In this document: one piece after another, positions 26,935 to 36,747 of the stretch
Layout of the letters: each line of letters starts with the position of its first letter
How positions within the stretch are numbered: the stretch's first letter is position 1
Source of the DNA: Geminocystis herdmanii PCC 6308
GTDB lineage: Bacteria; Cyanobacteriota; Cyanobacteriia; Cyanobacteriales; Cyanobacteriaceae
NCBI RefSeq assembly: GCF_000332235.1
Contig: NZ_CM001775.1
Coordinates: forward strand, 2,448,230 to 2,512,229
DNA length: 64,000 nt
Direction of reading: 5' to 3'
Made by a program: the position numbers and the translations under genes
The notes under the pieces: generated by a model
Databases searched by the model: none
Seen by the model: the letters and a program-made list of their open reading frames with translations, nothing else
What the model was told of the DNA's origin: nothing

Positions 26935-28044
26935 TTAATCAAATAGCGATCCTTGGGGTAAAATAATATGGACAATAGTTTCATTGTTGACAAAACTTTC
27001 AATCATCATTGAACCTTGATAAATTTCTAGTATTTTTTTGACGATAACTAAGCCTAATCCGAAGCCGTCAGCATAATCTAAACCTTGATTAAAAGGAAGG
27101 AAATTAGTAATTTTTTTTAATTGTTCGATCGACATTCCTTGTCCTTGATTTATGATAAAAAGATTGCATAAATTATCATCACTAATGTTCGTTAAAATCT
27201 TAATTTTATCCCCTTGCTGAGAAAATTTAAAAGCATTATCTAATAATTCTGTAACTATTTTGTAAAAATCAGTTTCTGCCATATTAATCGTCATTTCTTC
27301 TAACTCTAAAACAATATCTTCTTCTCGGTGTAATTTTTGGGCTTGAATCTGAGAAAAAGTAGATAAAATAGTTTTAGTTAAACATTGATGATTGTGAGAG
27401 CGAATCTCTTTTAATTTATCAGAGTTAGTGAGGATTAATTCTAAGTAAATATAGAGAATAAATTTTTCCCCAATAGTATGTAACCTTCTCGAAGATTCCA
27501 ATAAAGTTTGAGCTATTTCTTTAATTTCTTCCACCGACATAGATTCCGCATATTCATTGAGAAGATTCGCTGATAAAATCATGCCATTGAGAGGAGTATA
27601 TAATTCATGGGGTAAAGATTTTTGAATTTTTAAACTAAGATTATTTAATTCTTGTTTATTTTTTTCTTGAATTTTAGCTTGTTTTTGTAAACGAATTTCT
27701 ACCGCATTTAACAATTCTTCGGGAGAAAAAGGCTTAGTTAAATAATCATCAGCACCTAATTCCATACCCTTACGAAAATCAGGACGATCGGATTTTGCTG
27801 TTAAAAAAATAAAAGGTTTACTCTCAATTTTAGCATCTTTTTTTAGTTCTTTTAATACTTGATAGCCATCTAAAATTGGCATCATTATATCACATAAAAT
27901 TAGATCAGGATTTTCTTCTTTTGCTAACTCAATTCCTTCCTGACCATCTTGAGCTATAATCGTATAAAAATCTGATAAATCTAAAATTTGTTTAATATTT
28001 TTAGCGATGTTTATTTCGTCTTCAATAACTAAAATTTTTAGCAT
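26935..28044 (-). CDS. Hybrid kinase: receiver - histidine kinase
   Basis: A 369-residue soluble protein. The receiver domain (residues 1-120) has EDE acidic residues, phospho-acceptor Asp in LILCDIMMPILDG and TKPFSPEE. A histidine region LPHELYTPLNG (about 150) and ATPase motifs N-box ELLDNAFKFSQ, G1 NQGQGMS and G2 GFGLGLVIVKK follow. The H-box departs from HE[LF]RTPL by having Tyr in place of Arg, seen in some cyanobacterial kinases. No PAS or membrane segment. It probably integrates another kinase's signal. Confidence 0.85.
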   Translation of the reverse strand: MLKILVIEDEINIAKNIKQILDLSDFYTIIAQDGQEGIELAKEENPDLILCDIMMPILDGYQVLKELKKDAKIESKPFIFLTAKSDRPDFRKGMELGADDYLTKPFSPEELLNAVEIRLQKQAKIQEKNKQELNNLSLKIQKSLPHELYTPLNGMILSANLLNEYAESMSVEEIKEIAQTLLESSRRLHTIGEKFILYIYLELILTNSDKLKEIRSHNHQCLTKTILSTFSQIQAQKLHREEDIVLELEEMTINMAETDFYKIVTELLDNAFKFSQQGDKIKILTNISDDNLCNLFIINQGQGMSIEQLKKITNFLPFNQGLDYADGFGLGLVIVKKILEIYQGSMMIESFVNNETIVHIILPQGSLFD

Positions 28045-28458
28045 TTTTAAAACTTACTATATTTATGTTTGTTTTTAAGATAATTTATATTAATTTTTCT
28101 ATATTCTCATGAATTTTGAATCAATAACTGTTACAATTATTGCATTAGAGAGATGAAAAGAATTTGCTCATCGATTTTTTATATATTGATTATTATAATT
28201 TAATCTAGCATTGAATCTAACATCAGTTTAACTACTTAACATTTTTTTAAGGAATCATTGATCCTACTCAAAATAGAAAAGTCAATCTATAATAACAACA
28301 ATGATAAAATTACTGTTACTTATTTTTTCTATATAAACACTTGACTTATTTAAGTTAACTAATAAAGATAGATAAAAGGCATTGGTTAGACTAAGCTCAC
28401 CAAGCGATAACAACTCAAAATATTGTCAATAATAAAATATTTAAAGGTGACAAAATTC
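28045..28458. other. Intergenic region between divergent kinase genes
   Basis: About 410 bp, AT-rich, no recognisable gene or repeat. It presumably contains two divergent promoters. Confidence 0.5.
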
Positions 28459-30207
28459 ATGTCAGATAAGTATATAAAACATTTAGTTTCTTGTGATAAT
28501 GAACAAGAATTACTGAATTTTATCAGTGATACTAATAATTCTGCTCAAACGTTAAAGATAATCAAATTTTTACAAGAAAAGCTAGAAATATTAGATAATC
28601 AGTTAGAAAAAATTAATGATTTTTCTTGTTTAACTAAAACCCTTGATAGTTTAAAAAATATTCATATTTTATTTATTGAAGATAATATTATATCTGTTAA
28701 AATTTTAGAACATAGATTATTATTAGAAACAGAATATAAATTTAATTTAATCCATAAAAATAGTTTAGAAAAAGGATTTAAAAGTATTGAAGAATATGGC
28801 GAAAATTACTTTGATTTAGTGATTTTAGACTTAAACTTACCCGACAGTTATGGGTTAAATACCTTAAAAAAATTTAAGGCTAAATTTAAACATATTGCGG
28901 TGATTGTTTTAACAGGAGATTATGAAAAAAAACTAGCTTTAGAAACGATTAAAATGGGTGCGCAGGATTATTTAGTTAAACAATATTATTTAGGAAATAA
29001 AACTATTCCTAATGATGTTTTTATGTTACCTTTATTAAGTGCCATTGAACGACAAGAAAAAGAAAATCAATTAGAATGTCAAAGATTGCAGATATATTTA
29101 ACCAATGAAAAATTAAAACAATCTCAGGAAGTCGTAGAGCAAAATCTAGCCACTTTTGATGTTGCCGTGGATGGATTAGCCATTTTACAGGACGATCGAT
29201 ATATTTACATGAATAAGGCACATTTAACCATGTTTGGCTATGAAAAATTGGAAGAATTACCGACAAATAATTGGCGAAATTTTTATTTTGATGATCAAAT
29301 TCAACATTTTGAAAGTCAAATTTTACCCTCATTAATTAAGAATAAAGTATGGAGAGGAGAAGGGATTGCCAAAAGAAAAGATCAATCAACTTTTCCCTTA
29401 GAATTATCTTTAACTTTAACTGATAAAAATTATTTAATTTGTGTTTGTCGAGATATTTCTAAAAGAAAAGAATCAGAAAAAATCTTAAAACAAGCATTAT
29501 TAAAAGCGGAGGAAGTTAACGAATTAAAATCCCGTTTAATCACCCTCACAAGCCATGAATTTCGCACTCCATTAACGGTAATTTCTTCTTCTGTGGGAAT
29601 CTTAAAAACCTTTGAAAATAAATTATCCTATGAAGATAAACAAGAACATTTTAAAACTATTCAAACTTATATAGAGCATACCACCAAATTATTAGATGAT
29701 ATTTTATTAATCAATCGAGCGGAAGCTAAAGAATTAAGTTATCTACCCGAAAGTATTAATATTTATAATTTTTGTCAAACTATTGTTAAGGAAATTTGCC
29801 AGACTTATCCCCATAATCAAATAATTTTTCAATTGACTAATCAAGAACCATTAAACATAGAAAAATATCAACGATCGTTAGATAGAAAACTCTTAACTCA
29901 AATTATCACAAATCTAATCTCTAATAGTGTTAAATATTCTCCTCACCACGAAAAAATTGAGGTATTATTAACCATAGAACCTAAAAATATTATCTTAGAA
30001 ATTGTCGATCGAGGTATCGGGATTCCCTTAGAAGATCAATCCTCTTTATTTAACACTTTTTATCGGGGCGAAAATGTTGGTAATATTCAAGGTACAGGCT
30101 TAGGATTATCGATCGTCAAGGAATGTGTAAACTTGCTTAAAGGTACAATTTCTGTCAAAAGTAAAGTTAATCAAGGTACAACAATCTCTATCAATATACC
30201 ATGTTGA
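28459..30207 (+). CDS. Hybrid kinase: receiver - PAS - HisKA - HATPase
   Basis: A 582-residue cytosolic sensor kinase. Residues about 75-200 are a receiver (FIEDN, phospho-acceptor Asp in LVILDLNLPDSYGL, VLTGDYE, LVKQ). A PAS/PAC domain at about 220-345 (FDVAVDGLAILQDDRYIYMN ... CVCRDISKRKE) leads to a HisKA region with TSHEFRTPLTVISSS and a HATPase with NLISNSVKYSP, DRGIGIP and GTGLGLSIVKE. I choose ATG 28459 (MSDKYIKHL); an upstream in-frame start at 28423 would add 12 residues. Signal unknown. The two receiver-first kinases at 26935 and here face away from each other and may form a pathway. Confidence 0.85.
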   Translation: MSDKYIKHLVSCDNEQELLNFISDTNNSAQTLKIIKFLQEKLEILDNQLEKINDFSCLTKTLDSLKNIHILFIEDNIISVKILEHRLLLETEYKFNLIHKNSLEKGFKSIEEYGENYFDLVILDLNLPDSYGLNTLKKFKAKFKHIAVIVLTGDYEKKLALETIKMGAQDYLVKQYYLGNKTIPNDVFMLPLLSAIERQEKENQLECQRLQIYLTNEKLKQSQEVVEQNLATFDVAVDGLAILQDDRYIYMNKAHLTMFGYEKLEELPTNNWRNFYFDDQIQHFESQILPSLIKNKVWRGEGIAKRKDQSTFPLELSLTLTDKNYLICVCRDISKRKESEKILKQALLKAEEVNELKSRLITLTSHEFRTPLTVISSSVGILKTFENKLSYEDKQEHFKTIQTYIEHTTKLLDDILLINRAEAKELSYLPESINIYNFCQTIVKEICQTYPHNQIIFQLTNQEPLNIEKYQRSLDRKLLTQIITNLISNSVKYSPHHEKIEVLLTIEPKNIILEIVDRGIGIPLEDQSSLFNTFYRGENVGNIQGTGLGLSIVKECVNLLKGTISVKSKVNQGTTISINIPC

Positions 30208-30301
30208 AGATGAGAGAGGGCAGGGCGTTTTTATTCTCCAAATTTGATTTAACTGGAAACTATAATTGATAAGAAATATTGGGAGGAAACTACTTTAAAA
30301 T

Positions 30302-30358
30302 AATTCTTAATTCTTAATTCTTAATTCTTAATTCTTAACTCTTAATTCTTAATTATTT
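30302..30358 (+). repeat. Heptameric tandem repeat (TTAATTC)n
   Basis: About eight 7-bp units directly upstream of the MmeI-like gene, with one variant unit (TTAACTC). Confidence 0.85.
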
Positions 30359-30364
30359 AAAACC

Positions 30365-33211
30365 ATGCCTTTAAGTTGGAATGACATCAAAAATCGAGCC
30401 ATTAATTTTACCTACGAATGGGCTAATGAAACCTCAGAAAATGCCGAAGCAAAATCATTTTGGGATAGTTTTTTTGATGTTTTTGGAGTACCAAGAAGGC
30501 GTGTCGCTACCTTTGAAAAATCTGTTAAAAAATTAGATAATAAACAAGGATTTATTGACTTATTATGGAAAGGAGTCATCTTAGTTGAACATAAATCTAA
30601 GGGCAAAAATTTAGATAAAGCCTATCAACAAGCGATCGAATATTTTCCCGGATTAAAAGATCATGAATTGCCTAAATATATTTTGGTTTCTGACTTTGCT
30701 AGGTTTAAATTATACGATTTAGAAAATGAGATAAATCACGAATTTTTACTTTCTGAATTTGTTAATCATGTTCATTTATTTGACTTTATAGCAGGGTATA
30801 AAAAACGAGAATATAAAGATAGTGATCCCGTTAATATTCAAGCCGCCGAATTAATGGGACAATTACACGATCGATTAAAAGAAATTGGTTATGAAGGCCA
30901 TCAATTAGAAGTTTATTTAGTCCGTTTATTATTCTGTTTATTTGCTGACGATACTGGCATTTTTAATCAAGGAATTTTTCACGAATATATCGATTTACAC
31001 ACTAAAGAAGATGGTAGCGATTTAGCCATTCATTTAGACTCAATTTTTCAAATTTTAAATAAGTCAGAAACCAGCAGACTTAAGAATTTAGATGAAAATT
31101 TAGCCCAATTTCCCTACATCAATGGTAAGTTATTTGACGAAAGATTAGATAACGCTTCTTTCGATCGAGAAATGAGAGAAATGTTATTAAAAGCCTGTAG
31201 TTTAGACTGGGGAAAAATCTCCCCTGCTATCTTTGGTTCGATGTTTCAGGCGGTTATGAATCCCCAAGAAAGACGTAATTTAGGTGCTCATTATACCTCA
31301 GAAAAAAATATTCAAAAAGTCATTAAACCTCTCTTTTTAGATGAATTATATAATGAGTTTGAAAAGATAAAAACTAATCACAATAAACTTAAAGAGTTTC
31401 ACGAAAAAATCGCTAATTTACAATTTCTTGATCCCGCCTGTGGATGTGGTAATTTTTTAATTGTTAGTTATCGAGAGTTACGAGATTTAGAAATTTTAAT
31501 TTTAAAAGAGTTAAATAAACAAGGACAATTAGAGTTAGATATTAGCAATATTATTAAAGTGGATGTCGATCGATTTTTTGGCATTGAATACGATGAATTT
31601 GCGGTAAGAATTGCGGAGGTTGCCATGTGGTTAATTGATCATCAAATGAATATTAAAGTTAGTAATGAATTTGGTCAATATTTTGTCCGTTTACCTCTCA
31701 ATAAATCTGCTACTATTGTTCATGGTAACGCTTTACAAATTGACTGGAAAAATATAATTGATCCCCCCCAACCCCCCTTTGAAAGGGGGGAGAATACGGA
31801 TAATTCTTTATTAAAGGGGGATAAAAATGGAAAAGTCCCCCTTATTAAGGGGGATTTAGGGGGATCGAATTTTTCCTTTAATTTTATCTTTGGTAATCCT
31901 CCTTTTGTGGGAAAAACTTATCAAAATACACAGCAAAAAGCTGACATGGGTTTAGTTTTTAATGGCGTAAAAAATGCAGGAGTTTTAGATTATGTTTGTG
32001 CATGGTATTTAAAAGCCTCCCAATTTATTCAAAATACTAAAATTCGTTGTGCTTTTGTGAGTACAAATTCTATTTCTCAAGGTGAACAAGTGGGCATTTT
32101 ATGGCAGGAATTATATACTAAATATAAGATAAAAATTCACTTCGCTCATCGTACTTTTTCTTGGAATAATGAAGCAAAAAATAATGCTGGAGTCCATTGT
32201 GTTATTATAGGTTTTGGCTTAGAAAATATCGATAATAAGCGACTTTTTTTCTATGAAAATATTAAAGGTGAAGCAACAGAAATTAACGTAAAAAATATCA
32301 ATCCTTATTTAGTAGAAGGTAATGATTTAATTATCTCAAGTCGTAAACAACCTCTTTCTAATGTACCTGAAATTAATTTTGGTAATATGCCTAATGATGG
32401 AGGCAATTTTTTATTTACTGAAACAGAAAAAGAAGAATTTTTGAAAATCGAACCTTTAGCAAAAAAAATTATTAAACCTTTTTTGAGTGCAAAGGAATTT
32501 ATTAATAATGAAAAACGTTATTGTTTATGGTTAGTAGATATTCAACCTCAAGAATTAAAACTATTAAAATATGTTAGTGAAAGAGTTAAAAATGTTCAAC
32601 AATTAAGATTAGAAAGTAAAAGACAAGCAACACAAAAATTAGCTAATTTTCCGACTCTTTTTGGCGAAATTAGACAACCTAATACTAATTATTTATTATT
32701 ACCTCGTGTTTCCTCCGAGAATAGAAAATATATTCCTATTGGCTTTTTTAATCAAGAAGTTATTGCAGGAGATAGTTGTTTAATTATCCCTGATGCTGAT
32801 TTATTTTTATTCGGAATATTAACATCAGAAATGCACATGACATGGGTTAAATATGTCTGTGGAAGACTAAAAAGCGATTATCGTTACTCTAATTCTATTG
32901 TTTATAATAACTATCCTTTCCCTGACAATGTGACGGAAAAACAGAGGGAAAAAGTAGCCAATTTAGCTCAAAAAATCCTTGATATTAGAACACAATATCC
33001 TGATAGTAGTTTAGCCGATTTGTACGATCGATTAACCATGCCAAGGGACTTATTAAAAGTCCATCAAGCCCTTGACAAAGCGGTGGATTTATGCTATACA
33101 AAACAATCTTTTTCCAGTGAATTAAATCGCATCGAATTTTTGTTTAATTTATATGAACAAATCAACACGCCTTTATTAAAATCTGAGAAGAAAAAAGGCA
33201 GGAAAAAATAA
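30365..33211 (+). CDS. MmeI-like type IIG/IIL restriction endonuclease-methyltransferase
   Basis: A 948-residue fusion predicted to cut and methylate DNA. The N-terminal nuclease motif reads D-LLWKGVILV-E-H-K, an exact D-x9-E-x-K as in MmeI (residues about 59-71). A helical connector follows. The methyltransferase has motif I DPACGCGNFLI (about residue 356) and catalytic motif IV GNPPF (about 512), gamma-class order, giving N6-adenine methylation. The C-terminal ~350 residues are the target-recognition region. A 107-bp palindromic repeat is inserted in frame between motifs I and IV (residues about 466-501). A single protein of this type can form a complete restriction system. Confidence 0.88.
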   Translation: MPLSWNDIKNRAINFTYEWANETSENAEAKSFWDSFFDVFGVPRRRVATFEKSVKKLDNKQGFIDLLWKGVILVEHKSKGKNLDKAYQQAIEYFPGLKDHELPKYILVSDFARFKLYDLENEINHEFLLSEFVNHVHLFDFIAGYKKREYKDSDPVNIQAAELMGQLHDRLKEIGYEGHQLEVYLVRLLFCLFADDTGIFNQGIFHEYIDLHTKEDGSDLAIHLDSIFQILNKSETSRLKNLDENLAQFPYINGKLFDERLDNASFDREMREMLLKACSLDWGKISPAIFGSMFQAVMNPQERRNLGAHYTSEKNIQKVIKPLFLDELYNEFEKIKTNHNKLKEFHEKIANLQFLDPACGCGNFLIVSYRELRDLEILILKELNKQGQLELDISNIIKVDVDRFFGIEYDEFAVRIAEVAMWLIDHQMNIKVSNEFGQYFVRLPLNKSATIVHGNALQIDWKNIIDPPQPPFERGENTDNSLLKGDKNGKVPLIKGDLGGSNFSFNFIFGNPPFVGKTYQNTQQKADMGLVFNGVKNAGVLDYVCAWYLKASQFIQNTKIRCAFVSTNSISQGEQVGILWQELYTKYKIKIHFAHRTFSWNNEAKNNAGVHCVIIGFGLENIDNKRLFFYENIKGEATEINVKNINPYLVEGNDLIISSRKQPLSNVPEINFGNMPNDGGNFLFTETEKEEFLKIEPLAKKIIKPFLSAKEFINNEKRYCLWLVDIQPQELKLLKYVSERVKNVQQLRLESKRQATQKLANFPTLFGEIRQPNTNYLLLPRVSSENRKYIPIGFFNQEVIAGDSCLIIPDADLFLFGILTSEMHMTWVKYVCGRLKSDYRYSNSIVYNNYPFPDNVTEKQREKVANLAQKILDIRTQYPDSSLADLYDRLTMPRDLLKVHQALDKAVDLCYTKQSFSSELNRIEFLFNLYEQINTPLLKSEKKKGRKK
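31760..31866 (+). repeat. Palindromic GGGGGATC-ended repeat inserted in frame within a gene
   Basis: 107 bp bounded by GATCCCCCC and GGGGGATC, with inner inverted arms such as CCCCCTT/AAGGGGG. It adds about 36 residues (DPPQPPFERGE ... LIKGDLGG) to the MmeI-like protein. The peptide is of the PPxPPxxRGE/LIKGDLGG type that this repeat encodes wherever it lands in cyanobacterial genes. It is very GC-rich in G/C runs relative to its surroundings. Confidence 0.85.
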
Positions 33212-33353
33212 ATACAGAAATTGTTAAAACTGTACACTTTTTTGAAAATGTAGGGGTTGAACACTGTTCAACCCTTCTAAACCCTAAAACCCAAATAAAC
33301 ATCTAGGAGAAAAACAGGCAAGATGCCTATTCTACGGTGGTAAATATCTTCAT

Positions 33354-33809
33354 TTAATTTCTAGCTAACCATTTTTGACCATTTAGGCGCTTGAGGGCAA
33401 ATAATACCATCAAATCAAGACTCGCCTTGCGCTCATCAATCATAAAAGATTCGATCGTACTCGGTTTTTGATTGTCTGTAGCACAAGAAAAAGCCTTTTG
33501 TCCATTAATATTTTCCTCAAGAAAATAGAAAGAAAATTGACGATTTTTAAGATTACCCAACACTTGCCAACACTCAGGATTAGACTCAAAACCCTTAATC
33601 GGAATTTTCGCTTTGACAAAATCCAGTTGTATATCTTCCAACCCCTGTTTTTCTAAAGCCGTTTTGAGAGTTGGAGTAAAATGTTGCTCCATAAACTCCG
33701 TAAAAGGCTTATCTTCCAAAGCTGGAGGTTTAACCTTCTTCGCAGGAGGGGTTTTTGTTTCCGCCGGCGGTTTCTCGATAGATGATGCTGTTTTAGCTTC
33801 TTCGCTCAT
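33354..33809 (-). CDS. DUF2996 family protein
   Basis: A 151-residue protein with a low-complexity Pro/Lys/Ala/Glu N-terminus (residues about 10-35) and a conserved globular part: ALEDKPFTEFMEQHFTPTL ... KGFESNPECWQVLGNL ... QFSFYFLEENINGQKAF ... FMIDERKASLDLMVLFALKRLNGQKWL. This is DUF2996, found in cyanobacteria and plastids; the function is unknown. It lies two genes from the sbt locus but is not obviously co-transcribed. Confidence 0.8.
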   Translation of the reverse strand: MSEEAKTASSIEKPPAETKTPPAKKVKPPALEDKPFTEFMEQHFTPTLKTALEKQGLEDIQLDFVKAKIPIKGFESNPECWQVLGNLKNRQFSFYFLEENINGQKAFSCATDNQKPSTIESFMIDERKASLDLMVLFALKRLNGQKWLARN

Positions 33810-33881
33810 AATTTTAAGTTTGTATTATCAAAAATCTTAATATAATAATTATATATCTTAGGTTACTATAATACCTAGTAC

Positions 33882-34262
<381 letters not shown>

Positions 34263-34463
34263 TTACCATAGTGAGCATTCTAGCATCAGACTATCGATCA
34301 GTCAAGGAGATACACCCATAGCAGAGTCGATTTTAAATATAAGTTTCACTTATTTAAAATTTAATAAGTCTAAAACAATATTTTGTCACAAATGTTGCTT
34401 CTTAGCCCACCTTCTCATATACTTAAATATATGGTATTTATTCGAACCATAGACAAAAAAACT

Positions 34464-34706
34464 ATGAATAATTTTGAATCTAGGCAGTCAAAACCAAAGT
34501 TGCCTACAGAGGAGGGTTGGAGCGTACAGGTATATAGCAGTAATCGCCGTTTACTCTGGGTTTTAGAACCCTCCCACGGTTGGGTATTCCTGATCGGTTG
34601 CGGTGTTGGTTTACTAATTTCAGTAGTTTGGATTAACCTCGCTCGTTACAGTCCTCCCTTAGAACCGACTTCCCCAAAGGAATCTCCAGCATTGCAAGTG
34701 GATTAA
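34464..34706 (+). CDS. Conserved small single-helix membrane protein
   Basis: An 80-residue protein with a polar N-terminus, a motif EEGWSVQVYSSNRRLLWVLEPSHGW, one hydrophobic helix (FLIGCGVGLLISVVWINLA, residues about 42-60) and a Pro/Ser-rich C-terminal tail. I use ATG 34464 (MNNFESRQ) as the start; an in-frame ATG at 34383 would add an unlikely 27 residues. It lies between sbtB and sbtA. I do not recognise a named family; similar proteins are, as far as I recall, conserved in cyanobacteria. Confidence 0.7.
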   Translation: MNNFESRQSKPKLPTEEGWSVQVYSSNRRLLWVLEPSHGWVFLIGCGVGLLISVVWINLARYSPPLEPTSPKESPALQVD

Positions 34707-35040
34707 TTACACTTCAATCATAAACTATTGGTCAAATAAAAGAAAAACTTATCATTTAGATTAAATATTAAGTTTTAAATTTATGTTAAATAGTTTGAAA
34801 ATAAGTTGATTTTACTATAGACTTATATAAATCAATATTTAATTCTTTATAGAATAAAAACTATAGATAATGATAGCCCTCCAGCATCATCTTCTAGCCC
34901 TGTTCCTAGAACAGTTATGTTTAAATACCCTATAAACAGGACATTCCGTAGTACCTGTACCGTGGGGGTGAAAAAAATCACCCTGACTTTAAAAAGCCCA
35001 CTTATTATAATTGCCCCAGAAGGGGCACAAGGAGAAATTA
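34707..35040 (+). promoter_or_regulatory. sbtA leader with three successive hairpins
   Basis: 334 bp without a gene. The proximal part carries a palindrome CTGTTC-CTA-GAACAG (34900-34914), a strong hairpin GGGTGA-A6-TCACCC (34966-34983), and GCCCC-AGAA-GGGGC (35013-35026) ending four bases before the GGAG ribosome-binding site of sbtA. The order suggests a structured 5' leader, possibly with attenuation or translational control. No known riboswitch was recognised. Confidence 0.55.
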
Positions 35041-36171
35041 ATGGATTTTTTATCGCTTTTCTTGACGGACTTCATCAAGCAGTTACAGTCCCCAACCCTC
35101 GCTTTTTTGATTGGAGGAATGATCATTGCTGCTCTTGGTAGTGAATTAGTAATTCCAGAGTCAATTTCTACAATTATCGTTTTCATGTTGCTGACTAAAA
35201 TCGGTTTGACTGGTGGCATTGCCATCCGCAATTCCAATCTTGCGGACATGATTTTACCTGTAATATTTGCTGTAGTAATAGGTATTGTAATTGTTTTTAT
35301 CGCCCGTTACACATTGGGTAAATTGCCAAAAGTCAAAGTCGTAGATGCCATCGCCACTGGTGGATTATTTGGTGCGGTGAGTGGTTCTACCATGGCGGCT
35401 GGTTTGACCGTACTCGAAGAACAGAAAATTTCCTTCGAGGCATGGGCAGGAGCTCTTTATCCCTTCATGGACATTCCCGCTTTAGTGACTGCGATCGTAA
35501 TAGCGAATATTTATCTCAACAAAAAGAAAAGTCCTATGAGTGAGGAATTCAGCGCAGAAGAATCTTTCGCTAAAGAGGCGGTTATGGCAGGAGAGTATCA
35601 CAGTAACCCTGAGTACCCTGCCACCAGACAAGAGTATCTTAATCAGCAACAAAGCAAGGCAAACAAAGGTGTTCAAATATGGCCTATTATCGAGGAAAGT
35701 CTCCGAGGTCCTGCTTTATCGGCAATGTTACTCGGTCTTGCCCTTGGTATATTGACCAAGCCAGAAAGCGTCTATGAAGGTTTCTACAATCCTGCCTTTC
35801 GTGGTTTACTTTCTATCTTGATGTTAGTTATGGGCATGGAGGCTTGGTCAAGAATTGGCGAATTGCGTAAAGTTGCTCAGTGGTATGTTGTTTATAGTGC
35901 TATTGCACCTTTTATCCATGGACTTATCGCTTTCGGTTTAGGTCTGATTGCTCACTACACTATGAACTTTAGTATGGGGGGTGTTGTAATCCTCGCTGTC
36001 ATCGCTTCTTCCAGTTCCGATATTTCTGGACCTCCTACCTTACGAGCTGGTATCCCCACAGCGAACCCATCCGCTTATATCGGTGCTTCTACCGCCATCG
36101 GAACACCCATTGCGATCGGTATATGTATCCCCTTCTTCATTGGTCTTGCTCAAGCACTTATGGGCAACTAG
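35041..36171 (+). CDS. sbtA: Sodium-dependent bicarbonate transporter SbtA
   Basis: High-affinity Na+/HCO3- symporter of the CO2-concentrating mechanism, in the plasma membrane. The 376-residue sequence parallels Synechocystis SbtA: MDFLSLFLTDF start, FLIGGMIIAALGSELVIPES, GGLFGAVSGSTMAAGLT, WAGALYPFMDIPALVTAIV, a cytosolic loop at about 168-225, KPESVYEGFYNPAFRGLLS and ASSSSDISGPPTLRAGIP. The start at ATG 35041 has a clear AAGGAG site and matches homologues. The stop codon TAG coincides with the first bases of a MITE (36169-36437), so the original 3' flank is displaced. Confidence 0.95.
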   Translation: MDFLSLFLTDFIKQLQSPTLAFLIGGMIIAALGSELVIPESISTIIVFMLLTKIGLTGGIAIRNSNLADMILPVIFAVVIGIVIVFIARYTLGKLPKVKVVDAIATGGLFGAVSGSTMAAGLTVLEEQKISFEAWAGALYPFMDIPALVTAIVIANIYLNKKKSPMSEEFSAEESFAKEAVMAGEYHSNPEYPATRQEYLNQQQSKANKGVQIWPIIEESLRGPALSAMLLGLALGILTKPESVYEGFYNPAFRGLLSILMLVMGMEAWSRIGELRKVAQWYVVYSAIAPFIHGLIAFGLGLIAHYTMNFSMGGVVILAVIASSSSDISGPPTLRAGIPTANPSAYIGASTAIGTPIAIGICIPFFIGLAQALMGN

Positions 36172-36434
36172 GGTTTGCTGAAAAAGTATTTTGATGAAGG
36201 TAGGAGAGAGGAGTCAGGAGTCAGGAGACAGGAGTTAGGAGAAAGACTGAAACATCAAGGTTTTGATGCTGTTAATAGATAGACTAAGTATAGTTGTATT
36301 TTAAAAAAATAAGGTTAAAAGTGTTGAATTTTTGAATAAAAATTCTTAAAACGGAGCACTTTTTCACTAATGTATTATGTCTAAACCTTTGATTTTAATA
36401 GCTTTCTGACTTATTCAGTAAACCCTAACTACGA
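36169..36434 (+). mobile_element. ~265-bp TA-flanked MITE (TAGGGTTTGCTGA family), copy 1
   Basis: Starts TAGGGTTTGCTGAAAAAGTA and ends ...TTATTCAGTAAACCCTA, imperfect inverted ends. It aligns with 43279-43532 across most of its length (GTGTTGAATTTTTGAATAAA, GTATTATGTCTAAACC). The first TAG is the sbtA stop codon. A GGAGTCA-type short tandem repeat lies inside (about 36203-36240). Probably an IS630/Tc1-type non-autonomous element. Confidence 0.7.
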
Positions 36435-36747
36435 AATGATTAACAATCTTTCATATTTGAGATAGAGACGTAAAATTTTACGTCTCTACAATAGTTTTAG
36501 CTATTAAAAATTTTTTCTGGAAAAATCTCTTAAAGAACCTCAGTTCGACATAAAATTATTGGTTAAGATAAGGTGTCAGGTATCAGGTGTTAGGGATCAG
36601 GTAAAGAATTAGTGAAAAAGTTGAACAAAAATTGATTTTATCAAAATTAAATTAAGTAATTAATTGATCTAAACAAAGAAATTGTTAACCTGCAACCTGC
36701 AACCTGCAACCTATTAACCTCAAGAATTCTTTTATCGAACTCAGGTC
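36435..36747. other. Intergenic region with short tandem repeats
   Basis: About 310 bp after the MITE. It contains GACGTAAAATTTTACGTC (36467-36484, a palindrome), a TCAGGTATCAGGTGTTAGG stretch and four GCAACCT units at about 36690-36716. No gene seen. Confidence 0.6.
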
